Of a DNA stretch of 64,000 nt, positions 17,806-26,666 are shown piece by piece. Location of the stretch: positions 186,001 through 250,000 of the forward strand of contig NZ_JAHA01000008.1 in assembly GCF_000526935.1 (NCBI RefSeq), read 5' to 3'. The translations under genes and the position numbers were made by a program. The stretch comes from Butyrivibrio sp. FCS014. Its GTDB lineage: Bacteria > Bacillota > Clostridia > Lachnospirales > Lachnospiraceae. The notes beneath the pieces were generated by a model. It ran no database searches and was not told the origin of the DNA. It saw only the letters and a list, made by a program, of their open reading frames with translations. Within the stretch, counting starts at the first letter, position 1. The number at the start of each line of letters is the position of its first letter.

Positions 17806-18579
17806 TCACTCAATCAGATTAAGTATTGCAGCGTTAACAAGCTTCTTAGTGTATTCGTTTTCCGGATGCTCGTATAGCTGCTCCACGCTCCCCTGCTCCA
17901 CAATAACTCCATCCTGCAAAACAAAGGCACGGTCACAAAAGCTTCGAACCAATTTGATATCATGGCTGATAAACAAAAAAGCCATGTTCATTTCTTCTTT
18001 TAGTTTCCTAAGGACCTCTATAAGCTGATCCTGAACTTCTGCATCCAGGGCGCTGGTAATTTCGTCGCAAAGAAGGAGCCTGGGTTTTATAAGAATCGCT
18101 CTGGCAATAGCGGCCCTCTGTGCCTCGCCTCCACTTACTTCAAAAACATATTTGTTCTTGTAGCTAAGTGGTAATCCCACCATTTCCATGGCTTCGTCTA
18201 CCCTTTTTTCCTGTTCCTTGCGCGGCATGGAAGAAAGATAATTTAACCCTTCACGGATACCTCTTCCCAGCTTCATACGTGGACTGAATGAATTCATTGG
18301 ATTCTGAAATACCATCTGCATGGTACTTCTGGCATTTTTTCCGCAGTTACGTGCAATAAGGGATTGACCGTCATAAACCACATCACCTGAGGTTGGCGTC
18401 ACAAACCCTGCAACAATGTTAGCAATAGTGGTCTTTCCACTGCCGCTTTCGCCGATAAGCCCCACACACTCACCTGCTTCTACAGAAAAGCTCACATCAT
18501 TAAGTGCCCGGAACAACTGATCATTGTTTCCCTGAAAGGTTTTATTAAGTTTCTCAACTTGCAGTAACGGCAAAGACAT
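17806..18579 (-). CDS. short Opp/Nik-type ABC ATPase (F subunit)
   Basis: The product is about 257 residues from the ATG at 18579 (MSLPLLQVEKL); an in-frame ATG at 18606 would add nine residues and increase the overlap with the D gene. Walker A is GESGSGKTTIANIVAG, signature VSGGEAQRAAIARAIL, Walker B LLLCDEITSALD, and VFLISHD-like AFLFISHD is the switch. It ends soon after the EQGSVEQLYEHPENEYTKKLVNA segment and lacks the long cysteine-bearing oligopeptide tail of OppF/DppF. In length it resembles NikE or CntF, which energise uptake of metal or metal-chelate. Confidence 0.88.
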   Translation of the reverse strand: MSLPLLQVEKLNKTFQGNNDQLFRALNDVSFSVEAGECVGLIGESGSGKTTIANIVAGFVTPTSGDVVYDGQSLIARNCGKNARSTMQMVFQNPMNSFSPRMKLGRGIREGLNYLSSMPRKEQEKRVDEAMEMVGLPLSYKNKYVFEVSGGEAQRAAIARAILIKPRLLLCDEITSALDAEVQDQLIEVLRKLKEEMNMAFLFISHDIKLVRSFCDRAFVLQDGVIVEQGSVEQLYEHPENEYTKKLVNAAILNLIE

Positions 18580-19279
18580 TTCCTCCCGCTTCCTCCAATT
18601 TTCCATTCCGGATATACCCGGTCCTGTCAGCCAAAGCCCCGGCTACTGCCATGTTATGAGTTACCAGCAGCACTGCCAGGTTGTCATTCTGTACAATTTC
18701 CTGGAGCTGTTTGATAAACTCTGCCTGGCTTGTTACATCCAACGCACTGGTGGGTTCATCCGCCAGAAGAAGTGTTGCTTTATTAGATAATGCCATGGCA
18801 ACAGCCACACGCTGGCACATACCTCCACTGAGTTCATGAGGATACGAATTCCAAACTCTTTCCGGATCTGAAAAATGCAGTCTGGAAAGAATATTGAGGC
18901 CCTTGGTCCGGGCATCCTTTTTGCTTATTCGCTCACTTACCCGCATAACCTCTGTCATTTGGTTTCCGATGGTAAAGAGTGGGTCAAATGAGCTGTCCGG
19001 ATGCTGTGAAATGGTAGCCAGTTCCTTACCTAAAACCTTTTTCAGGTATGGTGTATATCTGCCATTTTCAAAAATCGTATTTCCCAAAAGGCTGATAGTT
19101 CCGCCGGTGATCCTTCCGTTTTTTCCCAGCATTCCGCTTATGGCATTAAGGATCGTGCTTTTTCCGCATCCACTCTTGCCAATAATGCTGTAAATCTCAC
19201 CACTCTCAACCGTAAGGGAAATATCCCTTACGATTGTGGTGTTTTCATATTCTATTGTCAGATTTTTTACTTCTAACAT
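18554..19279 (-). CDS. short Opp/Nik-type ABC ATPase (D subunit)
   Basis: The product is 241 residues. Walker A is GKSGCGKSTILNAISG, signature LSGGMCQRVAVAMAL, Walker B LLADEPTSALD and switch LLVTHNMAVA. OppD/DppD are about 320-350 residues; NikD is about 254. The missing C-terminal oligopeptide domain again points to a nickel/metallophore-like or small substrate. It starts 11 bases after the lipoprotein gene, with GGGA 5 bases before the ATG. The 3' end overlaps the F gene, consistent with coupled synthesis of the two ATPases. Confidence 0.88.
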   Translation of the reverse strand: MLEVKNLTIEYENTTIVRDISLTVESGEIYSIIGKSGCGKSTILNAISGMLGKNGRITGGTISLLGNTIFENGRYTPYLKKVLGKELATISQHPDSSFDPLFTIGNQMTEVMRVSERISKKDARTKGLNILSRLHFSDPERVWNSYPHELSGGMCQRVAVAMALSNKATLLLADEPTSALDVTSQAEFIKQLQEIVQNDNLAVLLVTHNMAVAGALADRTGYIRNGKLEEAGGNVFAVTAS

Positions 19280-19290
19280 ATTTTCCCGTC

Positions 19291-20916
19291 TTAATCTAAA
19301 TCTACATTTGCATCAAGATAGTAGTAGTTTGAAGGGCAGGGCTTATAACCGCTGACACGACTGCTTGTAATATAGGTGTTGGTTCCGTTGCAATATACGA
19401 TATAGCTGTTGTCATCGAGAAGCATCTGCTCCATCTGGAATACAAGCTCGTTACGAGCGTCATCGCCGAAGGTTTTATGCAGCTGCTCTGCGAGCTTGTC
19501 CAACTCAGGATTTGAGTATCCACCGTAGTTTGCACTTCCGCCGGTAATAACATCCTGATCAAAGAAGTAGCTCGCATCTCCTGTAGGAGTCATATATTTT
19601 CCGCTAAGTGACATATCCCAGTTAACACCGTTGTAGGTTTCGAAGGAATCCAGATTCAGATAGCTCTCGGTTCTCATCTCAACACCGATAGAGCGAAGAT
19701 CGGAGGCAAGAACATCACAGAAATCTGTGCTGGCATTCTCAGTTACTGCCATAACAAGTGAAATAGGTGCACCGTTCATCTCACGAACACCATCATTGTC
19801 TGTATCTACATATCCGGCGTTATCCAGTACCTCTGCAGCCTTTTCAAGGTTCTGCTCTTTGATGTGAATATCAAGCTTTGAATTATCTCCGTATGAAAGA
19901 GTAGCAGGATAGATTCCCCAGTTAGCTCTCTTGGTTCCGTTACTGATTTTCTCATATCCTTCACGGTCTACCGTCCATGCGATTGCTTCACGTACTGCAG
20001 CATCCTTGGCAAAATCGCTGGCATTGAAGTTGAAGATGATCTTCTCTGCGCGGGATGTATCAATTGAAAGAACGTTGTAGCCGGTAGTCTCGTTGCATAC
20101 AAGAACAGCACTGCTGGTTCCGTCGCAGATATCCAGCTCGCCGTTCTGCATAGCCATAACCATTGCATCATCATCACCGAAGGTCATAAGATGAGCTTCA
20201 TCAATCTTCACTTCACCGCCCCAGTAGTTTTCATTCTTTAAAAGAACCATCTCTACTTCAGGTGTGAACTGGTCTACAACAAAAGGTCCTGTGCAGTGAG
20301 CGCCATTCTCATAATCCTCTGAATCACCTACATAGTAAACAGTAAGAAGCGGATCACAAAGTGAGTAAATAAAAGTGGGATCGGCGTAGGGTGTAACAAT
20401 AGTAAGATCCTGCCCATCAGCAGACATACTCTCATATGCCAAAGTTGATTCACCACGATTATTTATTGAAAGTGTACGCTCAAAGCAATCAACAACCGAC
20501 TGCGCTGTCATCTTTTCTCCGTTTGAGAAATATACATCGTCACGAAGATGGAATACCCATGTAACACCATCGGTAGGCTCGTCAAAGCTTTCTACCAGTG
20601 TCGGAATGGCATCATAAGCGTCATCCAGTTTAAAAAGTGTCTCAGCTACACCGGCAAATGATAAATACCAGCCGTTCCAGTCTGTAGCCGGATCCAGATT
20701 GGAAGCTCCAAACATACCGGCAGATGATCCGGCATGAAGTATCTTTCTTTCATTAGTGGCTTCAGCAGGTGCCTCTGCTGCAGCTTCCACAGCTTCTTCG
20801 GAAGCTTCTGTCTCAACAGCGACAGTCTCTTCTTTCGCAGTTTCTCCGCATCCAACCAAAAGACATGCTGTCATGGCCAATGCTATTCCCTTTTTCAGTA
20901 AATTTAACCTTTTCAT
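19291..20916 (-). CDS. SBP_bac_5-family lipoprotein, binding subunit of the importer
   Basis: The product is 541 residues. A basic N-terminus, hydrophobic core and lipobox LLVGC place lipidation at Cys23, so it is anchored outside the membrane. A Glu/Ala-rich linker (about residues 25-55) leads to the peptide/nickel-binding fold, with NLDPATDWNGWYLSFAGVAETLFK and the family motif VTWVFHLRDDVYFSNGEKMTAQSVVDCFERT. I chose the ATG at 20916 because AAAGGAGAGGAA precedes it. The family binds peptides, nickel, heme or metallophores, and the ligand cannot be told from the fold. It lies between the permease and ATPase genes in the B-C-A-D-F order. Confidence 0.93.
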   Translation of the reverse strand: MKRLNLLKKGIALAMTACLLVGCGETAKEETVAVETEASEEAVEAAAEAPAEATNERKILHAGSSAGMFGASNLDPATDWNGWYLSFAGVAETLFKLDDAYDAIPTLVESFDEPTDGVTWVFHLRDDVYFSNGEKMTAQSVVDCFERTLSINNRGESTLAYESMSADGQDLTIVTPYADPTFIYSLCDPLLTVYYVGDSEDYENGAHCTGPFVVDQFTPEVEMVLLKNENYWGGEVKIDEAHLMTFGDDDAMVMAMQNGELDICDGTSSAVLVCNETTGYNVLSIDTSRAEKIIFNFNASDFAKDAAVREAIAWTVDREGYEKISNGTKRANWGIYPATLSYGDNSKLDIHIKEQNLEKAAEVLDNAGYVDTDNDGVREMNGAPISLVMAVTENASTDFCDVLASDLRSIGVEMRTESYLNLDSFETYNGVNWDMSLSGKYMTPTGDASYFFDQDVITGGSANYGGYSNPELDKLAEQLHKTFGDDARNELVFQMEQMLLDDNSYIVYCNGTNTYITSSRVSGYKPCPSNYYYLDANVDLD

Positions 20917-20929
20917 TTCCTCTCCTTTA

Positions 20930-21757
20930 TCATTCGTGGAATGATCCACGTTTATCGTAATAATTTCGCGCACAGTCGCTGCAGATGTTGAACAGGAAGA
21001 CCATTATAAACAGCGCAATGCCCGGAATTACTATTAACGATGGGTTGGTCTGCAGGAAGCGCCTTGATTCGCTCATCATAGCTCCCCACTCTGCAGTAGG
21101 ACGGGCCCCTCCAAGTCCCAGATACGAAAGTCCTGCCATACTCAGTACTACATTTCCTATATCCAATGCCGCAGTTACCAAAAGCGGCGGTACCATATTC
21201 GGAAGTATATATTTGATCAAAATGCTTACGCGTCCCGCCCCGCACATTCTTGCGGCACGAACGAAGGTGTTATTCTTAAGATTCAGCACAAGAGATCTTG
21301 AGTATCTGGCATAAGTTGTCCAATATACCAGTATCAGGGCAATCATTCCGTTTCCTTTTCCGGGTCCCAGAATTCCAGCAATGGCAACTGCCAGAACAAA
21401 TCCGGGGAAAGCCTGAAATACGGTAGTGATCTTGGTGATCACCGAATCAATTGCACCTCCGCTGTATCCTGCGAGCATTCCCATTATGGATCCAAAGGCC
21501 AGCACCACCGCTACAACTATCATGGATGAGTATATGGTCTGTTGCCCTCCCGCAATGATCCTGCACGCAATGCATCGGCCAAGCTGATCCGTTCCCAAAA
21601 GATATCCTTCTTCTCCTGCCGGAATAAATGCATCCGAAAGATTTGTCGCGTAGGGATCATGCTTCAGAAAAAAGCCGGCCACAAGCATGAATACAAGTAA
21701 AACAAGCAGAAACGCCAGTGATAAAAAATAGGCGATTTTAGTTTTCTTATTTTGCAT
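20930..21757 (-). CDS. Opp/Nik-type ABC permease, C subunit
   Basis: The product is 275 residues with five to six membrane helices. The N-terminal anchor (residues 8-30) is followed by the family signature YLLGTDQLGRCIACRIIAGG. The EAA-like coupling loop AARMCGAGRVSILIKYILPN meets the ATPase. It begins 14 bases after the B permease stop, with GAGGAG upstream, and ends 13 bases before the lipoprotein gene. It pairs with the B subunit at 21772 to form the translocation channel. Confidence 0.92.
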   Translation of the reverse strand: MQNKKTKIAYFLSLAFLLVLLVFMLVAGFFLKHDPYATNLSDAFIPAGEEGYLLGTDQLGRCIACRIIAGGQQTIYSSMIVVAVVLAFGSIMGMLAGYSGGAIDSVITKITTVFQAFPGFVLAVAIAGILGPGKGNGMIALILVYWTTYARYSRSLVLNLKNNTFVRAARMCGAGRVSILIKYILPNMVPPLLVTAALDIGNVVLSMAGLSYLGLGGARPTAEWGAMMSESRRFLQTNPSLIVIPGIALFIMVFLFNICSDCARNYYDKRGSFHE

Positions 21758-21771
21758 TCTTCATTTTCTCC

Positions 21772-22707
21772 TCAGGATATTCTGGGATCCAGTTTCCTGC
21801 CCGCAACATCAACCAGATAATTGACAAGCAGGTACAGTGCCGCCATCCACGCAGCATAGGCCTGAATAAACGGGTAATCTCTCGATGTGACCGCTGATAC
21901 TGCAAGGGCTCCAACGCCCTTCACGGAAAAGATGGATTCCGTGATAGCAGATCCTCCAAGCATTCCGCCGATTGACACCCCCAGGAGAGTTATAACAGGA
22001 AGCATGCAGTTTTTAAGTACATGTTTCCAGAGAATCCTCTGCCTGCTTATTCCTCTGCTGTAGAGAGAATAAACATACTGGGAGCTTAACTGTTCCAATG
22101 CAATAGCCCGTATTTGTCTGATATACCACGACGAAAGAGATACTCCGGTAACCAGCGCCGGAAGAATGAATCCCCTGATTCCCGGTTCGGCCATAACTTT
22201 GAACAGGTTCCATTTAATACACGCATAGTACAGAACAATAAGCGAAATAAAGAAAGATGGCAGCGACGAGAAGAAATAGGAAAACAGTCGCATTACTGAA
22301 TCCAGCCATCCATTGGGATGATATGCACACAATATTCCTATCGGAAGGGATATTATCAAAGTGACCATCAAAGACAGAAATGTCAGTTTTAACGTATTAG
22401 GAAGCGCGGCAAGCATCATATCTGTTATATTTTCGCTTGTTCTGTAAGACTTTCCAAAATCCAGACGGATCACATTTTTCATCCAGTCCAGGTACTGTTC
22501 CAGAAAGGGACGATCCAGTCCCATTTCCTCACGGGTCTTATCCAGCATTTCCTGAGTATACCCCGTGCCCATGGAAGAAAGCTTTACTACCGCAGCATCA
22601 TCCGGTGAAAGATAAGATAAGAGAAATGTAAGAAATGTTACGCCAAGGACTATCACAAGCGCAGATAATAATTTTTTACCCCATTTTTTAATACTGTTTT
22701 TTTTCAC
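21772..22707 (-). CDS. Opp/Nik-type ABC permease, B subunit
   Basis: The product is 311 residues with a GTG start 7 bases after GGGAG. A signal anchor at residues 10-32 is followed by a periplasmic-type loop with MGTGYTQEMLDKTREEMGLD, then GKSYRTSENITDMMLAALPNTLKL, typical of DppB/NikB. The coupling loop RGISRQRILWKHVLKNCMLP and GGSAITESIFSVKGVGALAVSA are conserved. It is the first gene of the nine-gene operon ending at 12078. A C-rich palindrome lies about 70 bases upstream. Confidence 0.92.
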   Translation of the reverse strand: MKKNSIKKWGKKLLSALVIVLGVTFLTFLLSYLSPDDAAVVKLSSMGTGYTQEMLDKTREEMGLDRPFLEQYLDWMKNVIRLDFGKSYRTSENITDMMLAALPNTLKLTFLSLMVTLIISLPIGILCAYHPNGWLDSVMRLFSYFFSSLPSFFISLIVLYYACIKWNLFKVMAEPGIRGFILPALVTGVSLSSWYIRQIRAIALEQLSSQYVYSLYSRGISRQRILWKHVLKNCMLPVITLLGVSIGGMLGGSAITESIFSVKGVGALAVSAVTSRDYPFIQAYAAWMAALYLLVNYLVDVAGRKLDPRIS

Positions 22708-22764
22708 TGTAAACTCCCGCTCCCCACTTTTCAGCTATTCTTTTATAAATCTATCAGCCAGCCC

Positions 22765-22783
22765 CCGCAAGCCCCCCTAGGGG
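22765..22783. promoter_or_regulatory. C-tract/palindrome upstream of the transporter operon
   Basis: The plus strand has two C-runs, GCCCCC and GCCCCCC, the second forming a perfect CCCC-TA-GGGG palindrome at 22774-22783. It is unusual in this AT-leaning intergenic region. G/C-tract operators are known for CsoR/RcnR-type metal repressors. Function here is only a suggestion. Confidence 0.3.
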
Positions 22784-22806
22784 TTATTTCTCTAAATTTT
22801 TTCACG

Positions 22807-22854
22807 AAAAAAAAGCATCTCCTTCAATGTGATCAATTCATTGAAGGAAATGCT
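22807..22854 (-). terminator. terminator of the YccF gene
   Basis: The arms AGCATNTCCTTCAATG and CATTGAAGGANATGCT (22814-22829 and 22839-22854) have a 9-base loop and are followed by eight T on the minus strand. It ends the gene at 22893. Confidence 0.88.
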
Positions 22855-22892
22855 CTAAATATTTGTCCGAGATTCAAATATGCAAAAGGCAA

Positions 22893-23267
22893 TTACAAAA
22901 CATGTTCCCTGACAACTCTGGCCCCAAAAGGACTGAGTGCAACCTTGGCTATCTTAAAATACTGCTTGCCCCACGGAATGCCTACAATTGTAATGCAAAG
23001 GATACAGCCCAAAAGGAAGTTGCCAAGAGCAAGTTCCCATCCGGAAATGATAAACCAGATAACATTAAGTATGAAAGAACCGGCGCCGCCATCGTTGACA
23101 ATCTCCTTACCAAAGGGATTGAGCGAAATTGATGCCAGCTTGAAACACTGTACACCTACAGGAATACCCACAACAGTGATACACCAGAGGCAGCCTGCTG
23201 CCACCCAGCCGAGAGCGCTTAAAAGCCCACCACATATGATCCATAAAATATTCAGAATGATCCTCAA
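22893..23267 (-). CDS. YccF-domain inner membrane protein
   Basis: The product is 124 residues with a TTG start 5 bases after GAGGAGG. It consists of two tandem YccF units: residues about 5-55 (ILWIICGGLLSALGWVAAG, then CITVVGIPVGVQCFKLASISLNPFGKEI) and about 65-120 (VIWFIISGWELALGNFLLG, then CITIVGIPWGKQYFKIAKVALSPFGARV). The G(I)P..QxFK and LxPFG motifs are repeated in each. The family is a widespread membrane protein of unknown function. The gene is a single transcription unit with its own terminator. Confidence 0.88.
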   Translation of the reverse strand: MRIILNILWIICGGLLSALGWVAAGCLWCITVVGIPVGVQCFKLASISLNPFGKEIVNDGGAGSFILNVIWFIISGWELALGNFLLGCILCITIVGIPWGKQYFKIAKVALSPFGARVVREHVL

Positions 23268-23359
23268 AACTTCCTCCTCACTTCGCGCTTATATTTTTCA
23301 TTCACAATATAGATTATAGTCCGCATTACTGCAGCAGAGTATTAAATAACCATAAAATT

Positions 23360-25603
23360 TTAAACGTTTTCGAAAACATGCACAAAGGGTCTTGATGCCG
23401 GTCTTTTGGTCTTTTCCAGCGATTTTCTTAAGTTTCTGGCCAATTCGTTCTCTTCCCCGGTGGGCTCTGACTCTTTTCCCGTGCTGTAGAGCACCCGGTA
23501 AGCGGCAGCAAAGACTGCCTCAAGGTCATCCTGAAACTCCGCCGGTGCAAAAGAAACATAGTCCGACAGAATCCCGCGGTCATCTATCCCGCTCCCGGTC
23601 AGCCTTGAAAGACTTCTTTTTATCATCTCCACATCAGAAAGAAGCTGCTGCGATGGTGTAGAGAGACGGTACCTCACAGCCTTGTAAGCCCGCGTTCCCG
23701 CAAAAAGAAGAAGCACGATAAGCACTGCTGAAGCGGCAAAGGGCCATATTACCTTTAAAGCCAGAAGAAGGGATTCGGCAAAAAAGGTATCCTCCTCAGG
23801 AAGTGGCTGTACATCCGCATTATCAGAAACTGCCGCGGGTTTGGGCGGTTTATATCCGTTTTCGGTTTCGCTTCTTTTCCTGTGCCAGGAGTTCCCTGTC
23901 AGAGTGTAATAACCGGAAGTTGGCTCGAAGGGAATCCAACCTGCCCCTTCAATGTAGGCCTCGGGCCAGGTGTGGGCGCAGTTGCTTCCGACCTTGTACT
24001 GCTCAGCCTTTTCAAAAGGGAAGGTATAGCGATAGCCCGTTGCTGCTCTGGCGGGAATCCCCGACAATCTAAGGAGCATCACCATGGATGAGGTGAAATG
24101 AACACAGTACCCCCTTCCGGTATCAAAAAGGAACCTGCCCGCAATGTCCGCCATTCCCCTGCTGCTTCCCATATCTGAGTCAGGATCGTACCTGCCAACA
24201 GCATTGGTGTCATAGGTATACTGGCGAAGATAACTCTCTATCTGCCTGCACCTGTCATAGTCCGTGTCGCTTCCCCGGGTGATTTCTTCGGCAAGGGCCC
24301 TCAGCTTTTCGTCCGCCCCGGTAACATCAAGGTAGTTATTATCCGGCTCCGCTTCCGACCCGGACAGCTCTTTTCTCGCTGCCTCGTATTCTTCTAAAGA
24401 AAGAGCCCCTGTAAGCTCTATGCCCCACAGATCCTTAGCGTAGCTGCAGGCAGTCTCATAGTCGGGAACGCTCCGGCCACCTTCGGATCTTAGCAGCTCC
24501 GCCAGATACGGGCTTCCGTAGTCGATGTCCAGGTACCTTGCCTTTGTCCTGTAGCCCTTCCTGTGAAGGGAATCGCTCCTTCCGCCTGAAACCTTCTCGT
24601 CCCACTGTGTCAGAAGAAACGCCGTAGATGGCGCTATCTCGTCGTGGGTATCAAGGTAAGCGTACTCTATGTCAACTTCCTCAATGTTTGAGAAAAGTGA
24701 TGCCTCTTCACTGTCCACGCCGTTTTCGTAAAGGTATCCCAAAAAGCCCACAAACCAGGCTTCATCCACGCCCCTTCCCCCGGTGAGATACAGGGTCTTT
24801 CGCATGCTTAAAGTCTCTCCCGTTTCCTCATCCGTGAAGGTGTGATAGGGCTGGGCCTTCATCTCCAGTATCAGCTGCACCTTCTCTGAACCCTCGACCT
24901 TACCGCCTTTTGAGGAAAAAGAGCTGTATCCGGCCACATAGTTATCTCCAAGAGGCGAAGCAAAGTAGTAGGACAGGTTCTCAGCCGCAGTCTCGATTCC
25001 GGAGGCAATCTTCTCTCCGGCTCTGACCACCGGCGACCAGTCAATGGGTTTTTCTCCCATTGGAAAAAATGCAGCTACTGCGCCAAGACACAGAAAAAGA
25101 TGTATTGGATAAAGCTCTTTTCCCTTTTCAAAAAGAGCCTGAACTGCCCACATGGAAAGGATCACAAGACAGATGCACAAAAGCTTTGCGATAATGTCTT
25201 TGCCATGGAAGCTCCCCTGGTAAAAATACAGATACAAGGTGACCGCATCCAGGATCAGCACCGTAAATATGAGAAGTTTCCTTCCCTGCTGCAAAAAGCC
25301 GATTAAGAGCCTTAAGGCAGCTCCAAGAATAACTGCGCTCGCCGCACCTTTAAGGACGCTGCTGCCCCTCATCACAAGAATAAGTACCAGCGGCGGCAGC
25401 AGGGAGAAAAGAGCTGCGATCCTGCTGCTGACAAATATCGAAAATATCTGCTCTAAGATGCAGCAGACAAAGAAAGCCCCCAGAGCAAAAAAGGGCATAA
25501 AGGCGCCGGGAATCCGTTCTGCCTCTCCGCCAAAGATCCCATAGATCTCATAGAATATCGCAGCAAAACAAAAGGCCAGAAGATGCCCCACCGCTTCACT
25601 CAT
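23360..25603 (-). CDS. transglutaminase-like membrane protein
   Basis: The product is about 747 residues from the ATG at 25603, which overlaps the DUF58 stop by eight bases; an in-frame ATG at 25642 is the alternative. Several membrane helices fill residues 1-200. An extracytoplasmic transglutaminase core follows at about 430-590: catalytic Cys in GRGYCVHFTSSMVMLLRLSG, His in NCAHTWPEAY, and an acidic residue in GWIPFEPTSGYY. One more helix (about 635-655) precedes a cytoplasmic DUF4129-like tail. With MoxR and DUF58 it forms a known three-gene module of unsettled role, possibly in cell-envelope or protein maturation. A classical protein cross-linker is not implied. Confidence 0.85.
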   Translation of the reverse strand: MSEAVGHLLAFCFAAIFYEIYGIFGGEAERIPGAFMPFFALGAFFVCCILEQIFSIFVSSRIAALFSLLPPLVLILVMRGSSVLKGAASAVILGAALRLLIGFLQQGRKLLIFTVLILDAVTLYLYFYQGSFHGKDIIAKLLCICLVILSMWAVQALFEKGKELYPIHLFLCLGAVAAFFPMGEKPIDWSPVVRAGEKIASGIETAAENLSYYFASPLGDNYVAGYSSFSSKGGKVEGSEKVQLILEMKAQPYHTFTDEETGETLSMRKTLYLTGGRGVDEAWFVGFLGYLYENGVDSEEASLFSNIEEVDIEYAYLDTHDEIAPSTAFLLTQWDEKVSGGRSDSLHRKGYRTKARYLDIDYGSPYLAELLRSEGGRSVPDYETACSYAKDLWGIELTGALSLEEYEAARKELSGSEAEPDNNYLDVTGADEKLRALAEEITRGSDTDYDRCRQIESYLRQYTYDTNAVGRYDPDSDMGSSRGMADIAGRFLFDTGRGYCVHFTSSMVMLLRLSGIPARAATGYRYTFPFEKAEQYKVGSNCAHTWPEAYIEGAGWIPFEPTSGYYTLTGNSWHRKRSETENGYKPPKPAAVSDNADVQPLPEEDTFFAESLLLALKVIWPFAASAVLIVLLLFAGTRAYKAVRYRLSTPSQQLLSDVEMIKRSLSRLTGSGIDDRGILSDYVSFAPAEFQDDLEAVFAAAYRVLYSTGKESEPTGEENELARNLRKSLEKTKRPASRPFVHVFENV

Positions 25604-26666
25604 AAATCTCGATGAAATTGTCCTTGTCCTTTGGTTGCTCATTGATTGTGATCCAGGTGTCTGTGTTATTTCCGTTTTCCCTGTGGATGGTTATCAGTTC
25701 CTGAAGCTTCCTGTATTCCGCCTCGGATGAGTAGAACAGTCCCTCCGAAACGCTCTCATAGAATGTATTAAAGCTGTCCCGGGAGTCGATCCTTGCTTCA
25801 ACGATCTTCCCCGCGGGATAGATTATGGTCACGGGAATTCCCTGGTCGGAAAAGTGCCTTGCGGCGGATACCACGAACTCCAAAAAGAAGTCACGGCCTT
25901 TAAGAAACTCCGTATCCCACTCCCTTTCGGGGATGTTGCAGGTGTTCATGATGATGGTGACTGTCCTCTTCTCCATTCTGTCGGGAAGTCTCACCATCAG
26001 CTCCGAGAGCCTGGCGGAAACCTTCCAGTTTACAGAAGAGATGGCATCTCCCTTCTGATAAACCCTGAGGTCATTCCCCGGAGTGTCCTCGTATAGTCGG
26101 TAGCTCTTTTGCCCGGTGCTGTTAATGAGGTTCTCCAGGTCCAGAGCCTTTCCTGCGATGTCCGTTATCCTGGGCTTGACCAGAGCCCGGAAGGAATAGG
26201 AGACATCAAAAGTCATTTCAAGGATATGAAAGGGATCGGAAAATGTGAGGGTTTCGACGCCAATGTAATATGCCCCGGCAAAGAGACAGTTTATTCCGGA
26301 AAACAGCTCTTTTTTCTCGTGGGCATCAAGGCTGATGCGGGTGCCTTCCGGTATCTCATATAGATTACAGCGGTCCTTGTAGATTCCCACTGCCATGTTG
26401 TGTATGGGAAAAATGCCGGCGTTTTCGAAAACCGCCCGGTACTTGTGAACTTCACCTTTGGTGAGTTTGTGAACCTCAATCTCCTGATAGACTCTAAGGA
26501 GCTTGAAGGAAACAAGAATATAAATGACGGAAACCGGCAGAAAAAGCAATAGAGCTGCCAGAGGCGCATAGGCCACCGGGCCGCCATAGAAGCTTGCAAA
26601 TACGATGCCGGCAATAAGTGCTGCAAGATAGATTAAAAGATTCTTTGTGGCAAATGATACTTTCAT
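25596..26666 (-). CDS. DUF58 domain protein
   Basis: The product is 356 residues. Two N-terminal membrane helices (about 10-28 and 32-55) precede a beta-rich part and the DUF58 domain, recognisable by the motif GDAISSVNWKVSARL with RVYQKGD just before it. A von Willebrand-like segment follows (TVTIIMNTC). The start overlaps the moxR 3' part by four bases (ATGA), and its stop overlaps the transglutaminase start. The module MoxR-DUF58-TGase is thus fully coupled. MoxR ATPases are thought to act as chaperones for the vWA-like partners. Confidence 0.88.
   Translation of the reverse strand: MKVSFATKNLLIYLAALIAGIVFASFYGGPVAYAPLAALLLFLPVSVIYILVSFKLLRVYQEIEVHKLTKGEVHKYRAVFENAGIFPIHNMAVGIYKDRCNLYEIPEGTRISLDAHEKKELFSGINCLFAGAYYIGVETLTFSDPFHILEMTFDVSYSFRALVKPRITDIAGKALDLENLINSTGQKSYRLYEDTPGNDLRVYQKGDAISSVNWKVSARLSELMVRLPDRMEKRTVTIIMNTCNIPEREWDTEFLKGRDFFLEFVVSAARHFSDQGIPVTIIYPAGKIVEARIDSRDSFNTFYESVSEGLFYSSEAEYRKLQELITIHRENGNNTDTWITINEQPKDKDNFIEIYE

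Noticed and set aside
12078..22707. Lantibiotic or other RiPP biosynthesis cluster
   Set aside because: A methyltransferase with ABC exporters suggested it, but no precursor-like small gene, LanM/LanB, radical SAM or protease gene was found in or around the operon.
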